Assembly: GCA_030611765.1 (NCBI GenBank)
Contig: JAUWPE010000004.1
Location: 1-46,475, forward strand
DNA: 46,475 nt
Source of the DNA: Candidatus Cloacimonadota bacterium
GTDB lineage: Bacteria; Cloacimonadota; Cloacimonadia; JGIOTU-2
Direction of reading: 5' to 3'
The notes beneath the pieces were generated by a model. That model was not told where the DNA came from and did not search any database. It worked only from the letters and a program-made list of their open reading frames with translations. Of the stretch, positions 37,163 through 46,475 are shown in pieces. Position 1 is the first letter of the stretch. Every line of letters starts with the position of its first letter. The translations under genes were made by a program, and so were the position numbers.

Positions 37163-40129
37163 AAAAATCTAATTATCATCCTTGTGGTCTTCATTTTAGC
37201 AAGTTTATCTTTTTCAAATGTTATAGCTGATATGCAATATTTTGAAAATGCTAAACTTGGTGAGAAAGACCACACATGGACAATCGTTGGTATAATCACT
37301 CCAGTTGGAATTTCTCTTGGTCATCTTTATGGATTGGATTATCACGATGGTTATCTATGGGTAGGTGATGATTCTGGTGGGCTAATTTATCAGGTGGACC
37401 CAGCAGATGGCTCAGTTATATCCTCATTTCAGGGTGCACCAGAATCAAATCATGGCTTAGCCTGGGATGGCACTTACTTTTGGGTAGCTGGAGATTATCA
37501 GGCTGATGGAAATATTTATAAGATGACCCAAGATGGAACTGTTATAGCTACAATTCCCAATCCGGGGGGAGATTATAGTGGGGGTTTAACATGGCATGAC
37601 AATCATCTCTGGGTAAGTGTTTATTATCCTAATACTCAGCCGAATATTTATGAAATTGACCCCTCTGATGGTTCAATCGTTGATTCTATGAGTACAGTAG
37701 GCATTCAGCCGCAAGGACTTGTTTTTCAGGATGATAACACCATTTGGAACAGTATGGATGACAATGATGATGACCCAGAAAGATGCACGGCTTATAATCC
37801 AGCAACAGGCGATACGATTTGGTCTTTCCCTGTTCCTACGACCAAACCACGAGGGCTTGCCTGGGATGGTACATATCTTTACTTAGTTGCAAAACAAGCT
37901 GAAGCAGGTTGGGACCAGGTTATCTATAAAATTCTACTTGATGGTGGCGGAACACCTGAAATTTCGGTCCCAATTACTACTCATAATTATGGAACCATAA
38001 CAGTTGGCGAATCTGCAACATGGAATGCCACGGCACAAAATATTGGAACAGCAGATTTAGTGATTGATAGTGTGTATTTCACTGGATACAATATTTGTGT
38101 TACTTGTCCTCTTGAATTTCCAATAACTATCAATCCTGGAAATCAAGAAGAAATACCATTTATTTATACACCGATAAATCCTGAACCTTTAAACGCAATT
38201 GCAACAATTCAATCTAATGACCCCTTACACCCAGAAGTAGATATTACTTTAACAGGAAATGCAGTAAATCCCGGACCTGATATTTATGTGCCTGTAACAA
38301 GTCACGATTATGGTTTAGTTAGAATCAATGCAATAACTCGCTGGTTTATGGAAATCCAAAATATTGGCGATGAAACATTAGTAATTGATAGTATTTACTG
38401 TGATGATACTCACTTTATTGTGGATTATGATGTAAGTTTTCCAATAAATATCGGCGTTCTTGATACCATTCAAATTGGCGTCTGGTTTAATCCTGAAGAA
38501 GCTATTTTATATGAAGGAACATTATTTATAGAAAGCAATGACCCTGATAACAATCCATTTGAAGTTACTTTAGAAGGAACCGGCGATGATTCACAATATG
38601 AAATTGGAGAAACTTTATGGCAATATCAAATTACAACGAGCTCGTATGATAATAGTCCCAAAGCTATTGCTCCCATACAGGATATCAATGCTGATAATAT
38701 TAGTGATGTTATAATCTGTTCAGAAGATAATTATGTTCGTTGTTTTAATGGTAATTCTTCCGGTACTGCTGATGTTCTTTGGGATTTTGAAGTTTACGCA
38801 GGCAATGTCTTTTCTTATAGAGGTTTGGATATTATTGAAGATATCAATGGAGATGGTTATCAGGATGTGATTGTTGGAACTACCGGTGGTGACCGCAGTA
38901 TCAGAGCGATTTCAGGAAAAGATGGCACAAGTATCTGGATTCACGACACACACGAATATGGTAGTGGTGGCTGGGTTTACCAGGTAAATTGCAGATTTGA
39001 CTATAATGGTGATGGATATACTGATGTTTTGGCTGCAACAGGTGATGATGCAAGCGATACTGGACCCAAAAGAGTATATTGTCTTGATGGTTTAACCGGA
39101 TTATCCATTTGGGAACGCTTTATAGGTGGGCCCGTATTCTCTGTAATAGGTATTGAAGATTGCACAGGTGATGGACAACCAGATGTATTAGCAGGTGCTT
39201 CTGATGAAGGTGAAACCACAGGTTATGCTTATGCTATTAATGGAGCAACAGGTAATATAATTTGGACATATACTACAACTGGCACATCTGTTTGGGCATT
39301 AGAACAGTTAAATGATATCAATGAAGATGGAATTAAAGATGTGATTATCGGTGATTTCTCCGGGCATTTTTATTACCTTGATTCCACAAATGGAGCAGAA
39401 CTTCATACCGGTAGTATCGGTGCAGCATTCATACTTCAATTAATTAAATTAGATGATGTAAATGGAGATGGCTATTCTGATATTGCTGTTGCCCATAGCA
39501 GTAGCAGTACAGTACAGGTAATTGATGGATATTCCGGAACTTTTGTCTGGTCACATTCTGTTGCCGATCAGCCATGGAATGCTTCCAGAATTGCTGATGT
39601 CAGCGGAGATGGAATTAATGATCTAATAGTTGGAACTCTTTACTCAAATAATTATGCTTATTTCCTTAATGGGGTAGATGGCTCAGAATTGGAGTCAATA
39701 TATGTTGGAACTCCTGTTGATGCAATTGCAGCAATCCCGGATATTGATGGAAATGGTTCAATGGAAATGGTTGTTGGCGATAGAAATGGCTGGGTATATT
39801 GCTATTCTGGTGGCTTTGATGCAATCGTTGGTGTTGATGATGAACCAAATATCTCTAATTCGATCCTTACTCAAAATTTCCCCAATCCCTTCTCACAAAG
39901 TACTACAATTCAATTTTCAAAACCTGCAGGATGTACTGCACATACGATCATCAAGGTATATAATATCATCGGGCAGCTTGTTAATGAAACTGTTCTTGAT
40001 CCGATGCAGAATTCCTTTACCTGGGATGGAACCGATTTGCAGGGTAATAGTGTAAGTTCAGGAATATACTTCTATAAAGTACAGAGCGGATCCTACAATG
40101 TGACAAGCAAGATGATCTACATGAAATAA
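37121..40129 (+). CDS. Secreted choice-of-anchor-D / FG-GAP beta-propeller protein with T9SS sorting domain
   Basis: Start either 37049 or 37121 (the second has RBS AAAGGAG). Signal segment NLIIILVVFILASLSFSNVIA; ASPMD-like repeats HNYGTITVGESATWNATAQNIG / HDYGLVRINAITRWFMEIQNIG; FG-GAP repeats; C-terminus NFPNPFSQSTTIQFSK...SSGIYFYKVQSGSYNVTSKMIYMK. Confidence 0.85.
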   Translation: MLNEMKSRILSGKQKNLIIILVVFILASLSFSNVIADMQYFENAKLGEKDHTWTIVGIITPVGISLGHLYGLDYHDGYLWVGDDSGGLIYQVDPADGSVISSFQGAPESNHGLAWDGTYFWVAGDYQADGNIYKMTQDGTVIATIPNPGGDYSGGLTWHDNHLWVSVYYPNTQPNIYEIDPSDGSIVDSMSTVGIQPQGLVFQDDNTIWNSMDDNDDDPERCTAYNPATGDTIWSFPVPTTKPRGLAWDGTYLYLVAKQAEAGWDQVIYKILLDGGGTPEISVPITTHNYGTITVGESATWNATAQNIGTADLVIDSVYFTGYNICVTCPLEFPITINPGNQEEIPFIYTPINPEPLNAIATIQSNDPLHPEVDITLTGNAVNPGPDIYVPVTSHDYGLVRINAITRWFMEIQNIGDETLVIDSIYCDDTHFIVDYDVSFPINIGVLDTIQIGVWFNPEEAILYEGTLFIESNDPDNNPFEVTLEGTGDDSQYEIGETLWQYQITTSSYDNSPKAIAPIQDINADNISDVIICSEDNYVRCFNGNSSGTADVLWDFEVYAGNVFSYRGLDIIEDINGDGYQDVIVGTTGGDRSIRAISGKDGTSIWIHDTHEYGSGGWVYQVNCRFDYNGDGYTDVLAATGDDASDTGPKRVYCLDGLTGLSIWERFIGGPVFSVIGIEDCTGDGQPDVLAGASDEGETTGYAYAINGATGNIIWTYTTTGTSVWALEQLNDINEDGIKDVIIGDFSGHFYYLDSTNGAELHTGSIGAAFILQLIKLDDVNGDGYSDIAVAHSSSSTVQVIDGYSGTFVWSHSVADQPWNASRIADVSGDGINDLIVGTLYSNNYAYFLNGVDGSELESIYVGTPVDAIAAIPDIDGNGSMEMVVGDRNGWVYCYSGGFDAIVGVDDEPNISNSILTQNFPNPFSQSTTIQFSKPAGCTAHTIIKVYNIIGQLVNETVLDPMQNSFTWDGTDLQGNSVSSGIYFYKVQSGSYNVTSKMIYMK

Positions 40130-40147
40130 AAAAAATTCGATAAACCT

Positions 40148-40180
40148 AAAAAGCCACGCGATGAGCGTGGCTTTTTTTTA
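40148..40180 (+). terminator. Intrinsic terminator
   Basis: AAGCCACGC-gatga-GCGTGGCTT followed by T-tract. Confidence 0.88.
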
Positions 40181-40374
40181 TTGTGGTCAAAATTTGTTAT
40201 CTCGTAGGAACTTCGTAGATCAGATATTCTTCTAAAATTTATCAAATAATCTATATATTACATTCACATCATTTGTAAGATTATTGTTAGTTCCGCATGT
40301 GCTTTCTTATAAAACTTTACAAGTAGATACTGAAGAAAAAATTTTATAATAAATTAACAGGGAGATTGAATAAA

Positions 40375-42984
40375 ATGAAAAAACAAGTGATCTTCACCTT
40401 TGTTTTGGTGATATTCTTAGGTATTTATTCTTTTGTATTTGGCAGCAATATTCTTTGTAAAACCCTCTCCAATGGCATGCAGATCGCTGTAAAAGAGAAT
40501 TATAATAATAATTCAATAGGTTTCTATTGTTTTGTGAAAACCGGCTCAGTTAATGAGGGAGAATATCTCGGAGCAGGTATTTCTCATTATCTGGAACATG
40601 TAGTTGCAGGTGGGTCAACCACCTACCGTACTGAAGCTGAATATGAAGCAATGGCAAAGGAAATGGGTGCGATTGTCAATGCATACACGACCAATAGTGC
40701 TACTGCTTTTCATATTACTGTTGATAAGCAATATGCAGATCAGGCATTGGAAATATTATCCCAGCAGATGCATGCCTGTGCCATTGACTCAGTAGAAGTA
40801 GCACGCGAAAAGCAGGTCATCCTCAAGGAGATCGTGATGCGCTCAACTCCGCCGCGGTCTAAAGTATATCAAAGAAATAATGAGCTTGTTTTTCCTACTT
40901 CAAATATGAAGTACCCGGTCATTGGATATACAGAATTATTTAAAACAATTACCAGAGAAGAACTCGCAGATTATTATCATAAACGATATGTTCCGAATAA
41001 TATGATCTTCGTCGTTGCCGGTGATTTTGATGCTGAAGAAATGCTTGCAAAGGTAGAAGAAACCTTTAATAGTCTTGAAATGGGACAACTGAATCCAGTA
41101 TATCTTCCACCTCAGAATATACGAAGTGGGACTATCGAATATATGGAGGAGTTCCAGATACAACAACCTACTGTGATCATTACAAAGATACTTCCTGCTG
41201 CAGATTTTGAACAGTATCCCAAATTGATAGCAGCACTCGATATTCTTTTTGGGAAAAGACAATCTCCAATTAAATACAAACTGGTGGAAGAGCTTCAATT
41301 GGTGAACTACATATATGCGCAGGCGAATGTCTCAATGCAGATGCCCGAGGGAACGATCACTATTGGTTTTGAAGCAAAAGATCCTTCAAAGGTGAAAGAA
41401 ATCGTCTCTATCATTGATGAGGAAATCGAATGGTACAGCCAGGTTGGAGTCGAAGATACAGATATTAAAAATCTCATTACAAAATTTAAAGCATATCTGC
41501 TTTTAAGTACTCCGGGAGTTGATATGGATTGTAATAATATCGGATGGAATCTTATGATGTTCGGTGTGCCGGATTCTGATGAGCTTTTTATAAACGCTTT
41601 TGAGCAGATCACTGCGAAAGATGTTATGAACAGCATCAAAAAATATCTCGTTCCAAAAAACCGTGTTATTTTCTATGCACTGCCTGAAGGTGCTAAAGAG
41701 ATGCTTGAGCAGAAAGATGAGCTTGTGGCAGAAAAAATACAGCCGCAAAAAGTTCAACTTTCAGATAACCTCACTCTCATTTATAAAAGGAATACTGAAA
41801 AACCGATCATAAGCGGAGTTTTATATCTTCCTATAAGTGATGATTATGAAACTGTGGAAACTGTTGGCACTATTTCCTTTATGACAAATCTTATACTCAA
41901 AGGTTCAAAAAAGTTCAACTCTCTTGACCTTACAGAATGGAAAGAGGACCACGCAATCGATCTGGATATTTCAACAAACAATGATGGTACATATTTGAGT
42001 TTCAAATGTCTGAAAGACGATTTTCCCAAACTTCGGGATATCATTATTGATGCGTTTAACATTCCAACCTTTCCCGAACATGAGATCATGCTCGCAAAAG
42101 AGAGAGCAAACGCAAATTACCAACGGTCATTGAGCAACGCTTATTCTATTCATAATGAATTCCGTAGCGAAAAACTCTATCAGGGGCAGCCGGCTGGTGT
42201 TTCAGATCTGAAAGAACTCGAGATCATTCAGGCGCTCGATCAGCAAGATTTACAGAACATTCATAAAAAATATATAAAGGCATCAAAGGTGATCGTAACC
42301 TTTTTTGGCGATATTACTCTTAATGAAGCAGAAGCGTATGCAAAAACCTTCTATAAAAACATTCCTCACGGAGAGATCGCAGGTACAGAATCTCATCTAA
42401 TCGTTCCGAATATTGAAGAAACATTTGTACAGGAGTATGCCTTTGAGCCAGTGAATATTGACCTCAACTGTATCGCTCCTCCATGTGATAAAGAGAGTAT
42501 TGATCACTTGACGATGAATGTTATTATTGCGATTTTGAATGGTTCTCGTGGCAGAATTCATAAAGCAATCCGTGGTCAAAATGATCTTGCGTACTATGGA
42601 TACGCACAGTATTCCAACGGGGATGATTACGGATTCTTCCGTCTTACAAGCCAGACCTCTGTTGATAAAAAAGTTGAATTGATCGCTGTGCTGCAAAACC
42701 AGATCGATAAACTTAAAAATGAGCCTGTAACTTCTGAGGAAATCCAATCCTCAATTGATGATTATTGTCAAATGGTCATTACGAGTATCGATGATAATCG
42801 GCTGCCCTATTATATGACACATTATGAAGCAATCGGGCTTGGCTATGATTATCTCGAAAACATGAAATCATATTTCGACAAAATAACTCCTGAAGATATA
42901 CAACGGGTCGCAAATAAGTATTTTACGAAGGTCGCTGTCTTTATCTCCGAACCAAATGCAGAAGTTGAGCTTATGGTGCAATAA
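40375..42984 (+). CDS. M16-family (insulinase-type) zinc peptidase, secreted
   Basis: Signal peptide MKKQVIFTFVLVIFLGIYSFVFG; LSNGMQIAVKENYNNNSIGFYCFVKTGSVNEGEYLGAGISHYLEHVVAGGS (HxxEH); two-domain M16 layout. Confidence 0.92.
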   Translation: MKKQVIFTFVLVIFLGIYSFVFGSNILCKTLSNGMQIAVKENYNNNSIGFYCFVKTGSVNEGEYLGAGISHYLEHVVAGGSTTYRTEAEYEAMAKEMGAIVNAYTTNSATAFHITVDKQYADQALEILSQQMHACAIDSVEVAREKQVILKEIVMRSTPPRSKVYQRNNELVFPTSNMKYPVIGYTELFKTITREELADYYHKRYVPNNMIFVVAGDFDAEEMLAKVEETFNSLEMGQLNPVYLPPQNIRSGTIEYMEEFQIQQPTVIITKILPAADFEQYPKLIAALDILFGKRQSPIKYKLVEELQLVNYIYAQANVSMQMPEGTITIGFEAKDPSKVKEIVSIIDEEIEWYSQVGVEDTDIKNLITKFKAYLLLSTPGVDMDCNNIGWNLMMFGVPDSDELFINAFEQITAKDVMNSIKKYLVPKNRVIFYALPEGAKEMLEQKDELVAEKIQPQKVQLSDNLTLIYKRNTEKPIISGVLYLPISDDYETVETVGTISFMTNLILKGSKKFNSLDLTEWKEDHAIDLDISTNNDGTYLSFKCLKDDFPKLRDIIIDAFNIPTFPEHEIMLAKERANANYQRSLSNAYSIHNEFRSEKLYQGQPAGVSDLKELEIIQALDQQDLQNIHKKYIKASKVIVTFFGDITLNEAEAYAKTFYKNIPHGEIAGTESHLIVPNIEETFVQEYAFEPVNIDLNCIAPPCDKESIDHLTMNVIIAILNGSRGRIHKAIRGQNDLAYYGYAQYSNGDDYGFFRLTSQTSVDKKVELIAVLQNQIDKLKNEPVTSEEIQSSIDDYCQMVITSIDDNRLPYYMTHYEAIGLGYDYLENMKSYFDKITPEDIQRVANKYFTKVAVFISEPNAEVELMVQ

Positions 42985-43067
42985 TATGTTCGAGTTATGC
43001 TATAGTAATTAATTTTTAATAAAATAAATCATAAGCGGACAAGCAAGGACACGAAAAGATCAGCAAT

Positions 43068-43290
43068 GCATTCTGAACTCCAATCTGTCAAGACTCGAGC
43101 TCAGGGGAGCGTAGCGAAACTGGACTTGAGACGACAACTGTCAGCATTCTGAACTCCGCCCACCTTCGGCGTGTGAAGTCCAGTCTGCTGAGACTGGAGT
43201 TGAGACGAAAAAGCTTGACGCATTCTGAACTCCGCCCACCTTCGGCGTGTGAAGTCCAGTCTGCTTTAAGGCTGGGATTAAACAATGGCG
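43068..43290. repeat. 76-bp tandem repeat, about 2.7 copies
   Basis: GCATTCTGAACTC starts at 43068, 43144 and 43220. 46-nt identical block GCATTCTGAACTCCGCCCACCTTCGGCGTGTGAAGTCCAGTCTGCT at 43144-43189 and 43220-43265; contains CCAGTCT-gctg-AGACTGG. Confidence 0.85.
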
Positions 43291-43427
43291 CATAAAAGTG
43301 AAACGCCGTTCTAAGAAAGAGGAATCCTATGAATAACACCTTTTATAAAACCAAAAGGTTTCACCAAAGGGTTCTATACAGATGGTTCAGGTAACATACA
43401 TGAACCAGCCAAATGCAAGGAGAATAG

Positions 43428-44666
43428 ATGAAAAATGAAGATAAGACAAAAGAAAAACTTATAAAAGAATTAGTAGAATTACATAGGCGCATTACTGAAT
43501 TGGAAAAATTAGAAAGTCATCGCAAGAAAGCAGAGATGGAAAACGAAGAACGCCGCCTTTATCTGGAAGCAGTGCTGGCTGATGCTCCTGATGCCATAAT
43601 TACTATGGATGCCCAGCATAAGATAATTATGTGTAATCAGGTAGCTGAGAAACTTTTCGGATATTCAAAAAAAGAGACGATAGGTAAGAATATTGATGAC
43701 CTGGTTACAGGTGCTGATAAATTTGAGGAAGCAAAACTTTATAGCAAACAGGTATTAGCTGGAGAAAATATACCAACCATAGAGACCGTCCGATATCGGA
43801 AGGATGGTACCCCTGTGGATGTAGTGATGGCTGGTTCACCAATATTAATAGGAAATGAATTAGTTGGAGCAGTGGCAGTTTATACTGACATTACCAAACG
43901 GAAGCAAATGGAAGTAGAAATTAAAAAGTATTCACGGGAACTTGAACACAAGATAGAAGAGTTGAGGAAAGTTAATGATGAGTTATCCCAATACACTTAT
44001 GCGGTCTCACACGACCTTCGTGCTCCTCTACGCGCACTAAACAACTATTGCCGGTTCCTTCAAGAGGATTGTAGTAATAGTTTAGATGACATTGGACAGG
44101 AATATATCCAGGGTATTGCAGAAAATGTATGGCATATGGAGGAATTGGTAACAGACCTTCTGGAATACTCTATAATAGGAAGAACCAGGACAAAGATAAC
44201 CAATGTAAATGTTGGCAAGCTCTTGGCTCGCCTTGTCTCCCAGTTGCACCCAGATGAAAATGTTGAGATAACTCTTCCAAAAGAAGATATTATAATTCAA
44301 GCCAAGGAAATCCAGATGGAACAAATATTTTCCAACCTACTATCAAATGCCTTTAAATTTAACAAATCTGATAATCCGCATATTATTGTAGGATACAAGG
44401 AAACCAATAACACCTGGGAATTCTCTATTAAAGATAATGGAATTGGTATTTCGCCTAAATATTTTGATAAGATATTTGGTATCTTTCAACGATTGCATAC
44501 TCAAGAAGAATATGAGGGTACAGGCATTGGACTGGCAATTGTTAAAAAGGCTGTTGACCAACATAGCGGCACCATTTGGGTAGAATCAACGTCAGGTAAA
44601 GGTAGTATCTTTACATTTACTTTGCCGAAAATAAAGGCAGAACAATTAGACCAAAAAACTGGGTAA
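43428..44666 (+). CDS. PAS-domain sensor histidine kinase
   Basis: PAS: AVLADAPDAIITMDAQHKIIMCNQVAEKLFGYSKKETIGKNI; H-box YAVSHDLRAPLRALNNY; N/G boxes NLLSNAFKFN, IKDNGIGI, GTGIGLAIVKKAV. Confidence 0.93.
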   Translation: MKNEDKTKEKLIKELVELHRRITELEKLESHRKKAEMENEERRLYLEAVLADAPDAIITMDAQHKIIMCNQVAEKLFGYSKKETIGKNIDDLVTGADKFEEAKLYSKQVLAGENIPTIETVRYRKDGTPVDVVMAGSPILIGNELVGAVAVYTDITKRKQMEVEIKKYSRELEHKIEELRKVNDELSQYTYAVSHDLRAPLRALNNYCRFLQEDCSNSLDDIGQEYIQGIAENVWHMEELVTDLLEYSIIGRTRTKITNVNVGKLLARLVSQLHPDENVEITLPKEDIIIQAKEIQMEQIFSNLLSNAFKFNKSDNPHIIVGYKETNNTWEFSIKDNGIGISPKYFDKIFGIFQRLHTQEEYEGTGIGLAIVKKAVDQHSGTIWVESTSGKGSIFTFTLPKIKAEQLDQKTG

Positions 44667-45139
44667 TGACAGAGACCAAATATAGGTGGTATAGTAAAAT
44701 GAGTAATATATTGCAAGATTTCCCTATTCTCCTTGTTGAAGACAATAAGCACGATGTTGTTTTTGTTAAACGGGCTTGGAGGCTTCATAAAATTACAAAC
44801 TCTCTTTTCGTAGTCCCTCATGGTGAGGAATGTCTCAAATTTCTCCGCCATCAAGGTAAATACTCTGATTCTGAAAAATTTCCAAGACCAGGCATCATAC
44901 TAATGGATATACGAATGCCAGTAATGGATGGTGTTGAATGCCTCGGTATTCTCAAAAAAGATCCACAACTTAAGTCAATTCCAGTGATTATGCTTACAAC
45001 CTCAAAAGAAGAAATTGACCGCATCAAAAGCTATCAACTTGGCTGCAATACCTTTATCCAAAAACCTGTGGATTTTGAAAATTTCTCAAACGCCATTCGT
45101 GAGATTCAAATATACTGGACAATGTCTGAATTGCCATAA
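44666..45139 (+). CDS. Single-domain response regulator (Rcp1-like)
   Basis: ILLVEDNKHDVVFVKRAW...IILMDIRMPVMDGVECL...VIMLTTSKEEID...CNTFIQKPVDF; TAATG stop/start overlap with the kinase gene. Confidence 0.92.
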   Translation: MTETKYRWYSKMSNILQDFPILLVEDNKHDVVFVKRAWRLHKITNSLFVVPHGEECLKFLRHQGKYSDSEKFPRPGIILMDIRMPVMDGVECLGILKKDPQLKSIPVIMLTTSKEEIDRIKSYQLGCNTFIQKPVDFENFSNAIREIQIYWTMSELP

Positions 45140-45248
45140 AAGATTGATTATAAAAGATAACCGAAAATGAAATGTGTCAACTATATTTAGAACTTGGCAG
45201 ATGTGTTATTTTCATATGAAATAATAAAAAATATAGGAGAATAAAATT

Positions 45249-46475
45249 GTGAAAAAAAAATTAAAAATCCTTATTGTTGAAGATATCAAATATGATTATA
45301 TTGCTATGAATAGAGCATTGGACAAGAGCGAGCTTGACTGCAAAAAACTTTGGGTAAAGCAAAGCAAAGATGCAATTCAACTTCTTCGCTCAGGCTCAAT
45401 TGATATAGTTCTAATTGATTACAAACTTCCGGACGAAAATGGTCTTGAGCTCTTTAAAAAAATAAAAAAGAATAAACTATATGTCCCTGTTATTTTTGTG
45501 GCAGCCTCAGGTAACGAATCTATCGCTGCTGAGGCAATTAAATTAGGCGCACAGGATTATATAGTAAAAGACCCTTTGGGTAGATACCTTGAAATAATCC
45601 CTGATATAATAAAAAAAGCACTGAATCAGTGGAAAATAGAGCAGGAACAAAAAATATCTGCTGAAAAATTAAAAAGAAGCGAAGAACGATTCCGTGCTAT
45701 TTTTGAAACAGCTCAAGACTCAATCTTCATAAAAGATAAAAGTCTAAAATACACTCAGGTTAATCCAGCAATGGAGAAACTTTTCGGACTCCCTGCCTCA
45801 AGGTTAATTGAAATGACGGATGATGACCTTTTCGGCAAGGAAGCAGGAGCATACATCAGAGAGACGGACTACCGAGTTCTTAGTGGGGAAATTATTGAGG
45901 ATGAACACACCAAACCAGTAAAAGGAGTTATGAAAACATTTCATGTTGTTAAGATTCCAATGCACGATAATACAGGTAGAATCATAGGGCTCTACGGTAT
46001 TGCCAGAGATATCACTGAGCGAAAGCAAGCAGAGCAAACCCAATCGGTTTTATATCATATTGCAGATGCAATAAATACCACTAAAAATCTTGATGAACTT
46101 TTCAAAATAATTCATAAACAACTTGGTACAATTATAGATACAACAAATTTTTATGTAGCTCTATATGATGAAAAGAGCAATATAATAACTGCACCCTATT
46201 ATGTTGACCAACTGAAAAAAAATATTCCACAACCACAACAATTAAGAAATGGATTAACAGCGTATGTAATTCGTAATGCAAAACCTCTTTATTTAACTGT
46301 CAAAAAACGAGAGCAATTGATGCGAGAGGGTAAAATTGCTCATGCTGATTGGAAAAGTAAAATTTGGCTCGGTGTTCCTCTTAAGATTGGAAGTGAAATT
46401 ATTGGTGCTTTGGCTGTACAAAGTTATACCGATGCTTCTCTCTATACTGAAAAAGATATGGAGATATTAGAATTT
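45249..46475 (+). CDS. Receiver-PAS-GAF signalling protein (probable hybrid kinase), truncated at window end
   Basis: Open frame from GTG at 45249 (RBS AGGAG) to the last base: VKKKLKILIVEDIKYDYIAMNRAL...VLIDYKLPDENGLELF...VAASGNESIAAEAIKLGAQDYIVKD...PAS...HIADAINTTKNLDELFKIIHKQLG...KIWLGVPLKIGSEIIGALAVQSY (GAF). Not in the ORF track because it lacks an in-window stop. Confidence 0.88.
   Translation, partial: MKKKLKILIVEDIKYDYIAMNRALDKSELDCKKLWVKQSKDAIQLLRSGSIDIVLIDYKLPDENGLELFKKIKKNKLYVPVIFVAASGNESIAAEAIKLGAQDYIVKDPLGRYLEIIPDIIKKALNQWKIEQEQKISAEKLKRSEERFRAIFETAQDSIFIKDKSLKYTQVNPAMEKLFGLPASRLIEMTDDDLFGKEAGAYIRETDYRVLSGEIIEDEHTKPVKGVMKTFHVVKIPMHDNTGRIIGLYGIARDITERKQAEQTQSVLYHIADAINTTKNLDELFKIIHKQLGTIIDTTNFYVALYDEKSNIITAPYYVDQLKKNIPQPQQLRNGLTAYVIRNAKPLYLTVKKREQLMREGKIAHADWKSKIWLGVPLKIGSEIIGALAVQSYTDASLYTEKDMEILEF

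Noticed and set aside
43321-43425. GGTTCA...TGAACC inverted repeat upstream of the kinase gene as an operator
   Set aside because: Only a 6-bp arm with no known regulator match; too weak to call.

Overview
This 46 kb window looks like a bacterial chromosome segment. T9SS-type C-terminal sorting domains, FG-GAP proteins and PEGA lipoproteins suggest an FCB-group or Cloacimonadota-like lineage (inference only). The housekeeping part is conventional: miaA-ppi-deoB, purH, purN, mtaB, mlaF/mlaD-like, gpsA, clpB-groEL with a CIRCE operator, a PGI/PMI-type isomerase, large secreted or surface proteins, an M16 peptidase, and a histidine kinase/response regulator cluster cut by the right edge. The accessory content is more interesting. 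(1) A RAYT-type (REP-associated tyrosine transposase) gene at 8087-8626 is bracketed by GTTCCCAAAC...GTTTGGGAAC palindromes. It lies next to a ~570 bp array of 24-26 nt half-site units with locally homogenised variable segments, and the same architecture recurs with different variable segments at 30197-30264 and 30394-30492, with a related nested inverted repeat at 19447-19551. (2) A run of four collinear + strand ORFs (15060-18740), in an otherwise mostly minus-strand neighbourhood, is separated by attC-like sites (best one 15603-15672). This suggests an integron cassette cluster without an integrase in view. It includes a DUF2314-like lipoprotein, a 34-aa Lys-rich ORF missing from the ORF track, a DEAD-box helicase with unusual motif II (DETD) and motif V (ARVID), and a flavoprotein. 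(3) A SIR2-like gene overlaps a long class V aminotransferase gene, and a decayed ~140 bp copy of part of the SIR2 gene sits upstream. (4) At least two further intergenic palindrome or repeat families are present. All calls come from reading the sequence and the supplied ORF translations; no database search or folding was run.
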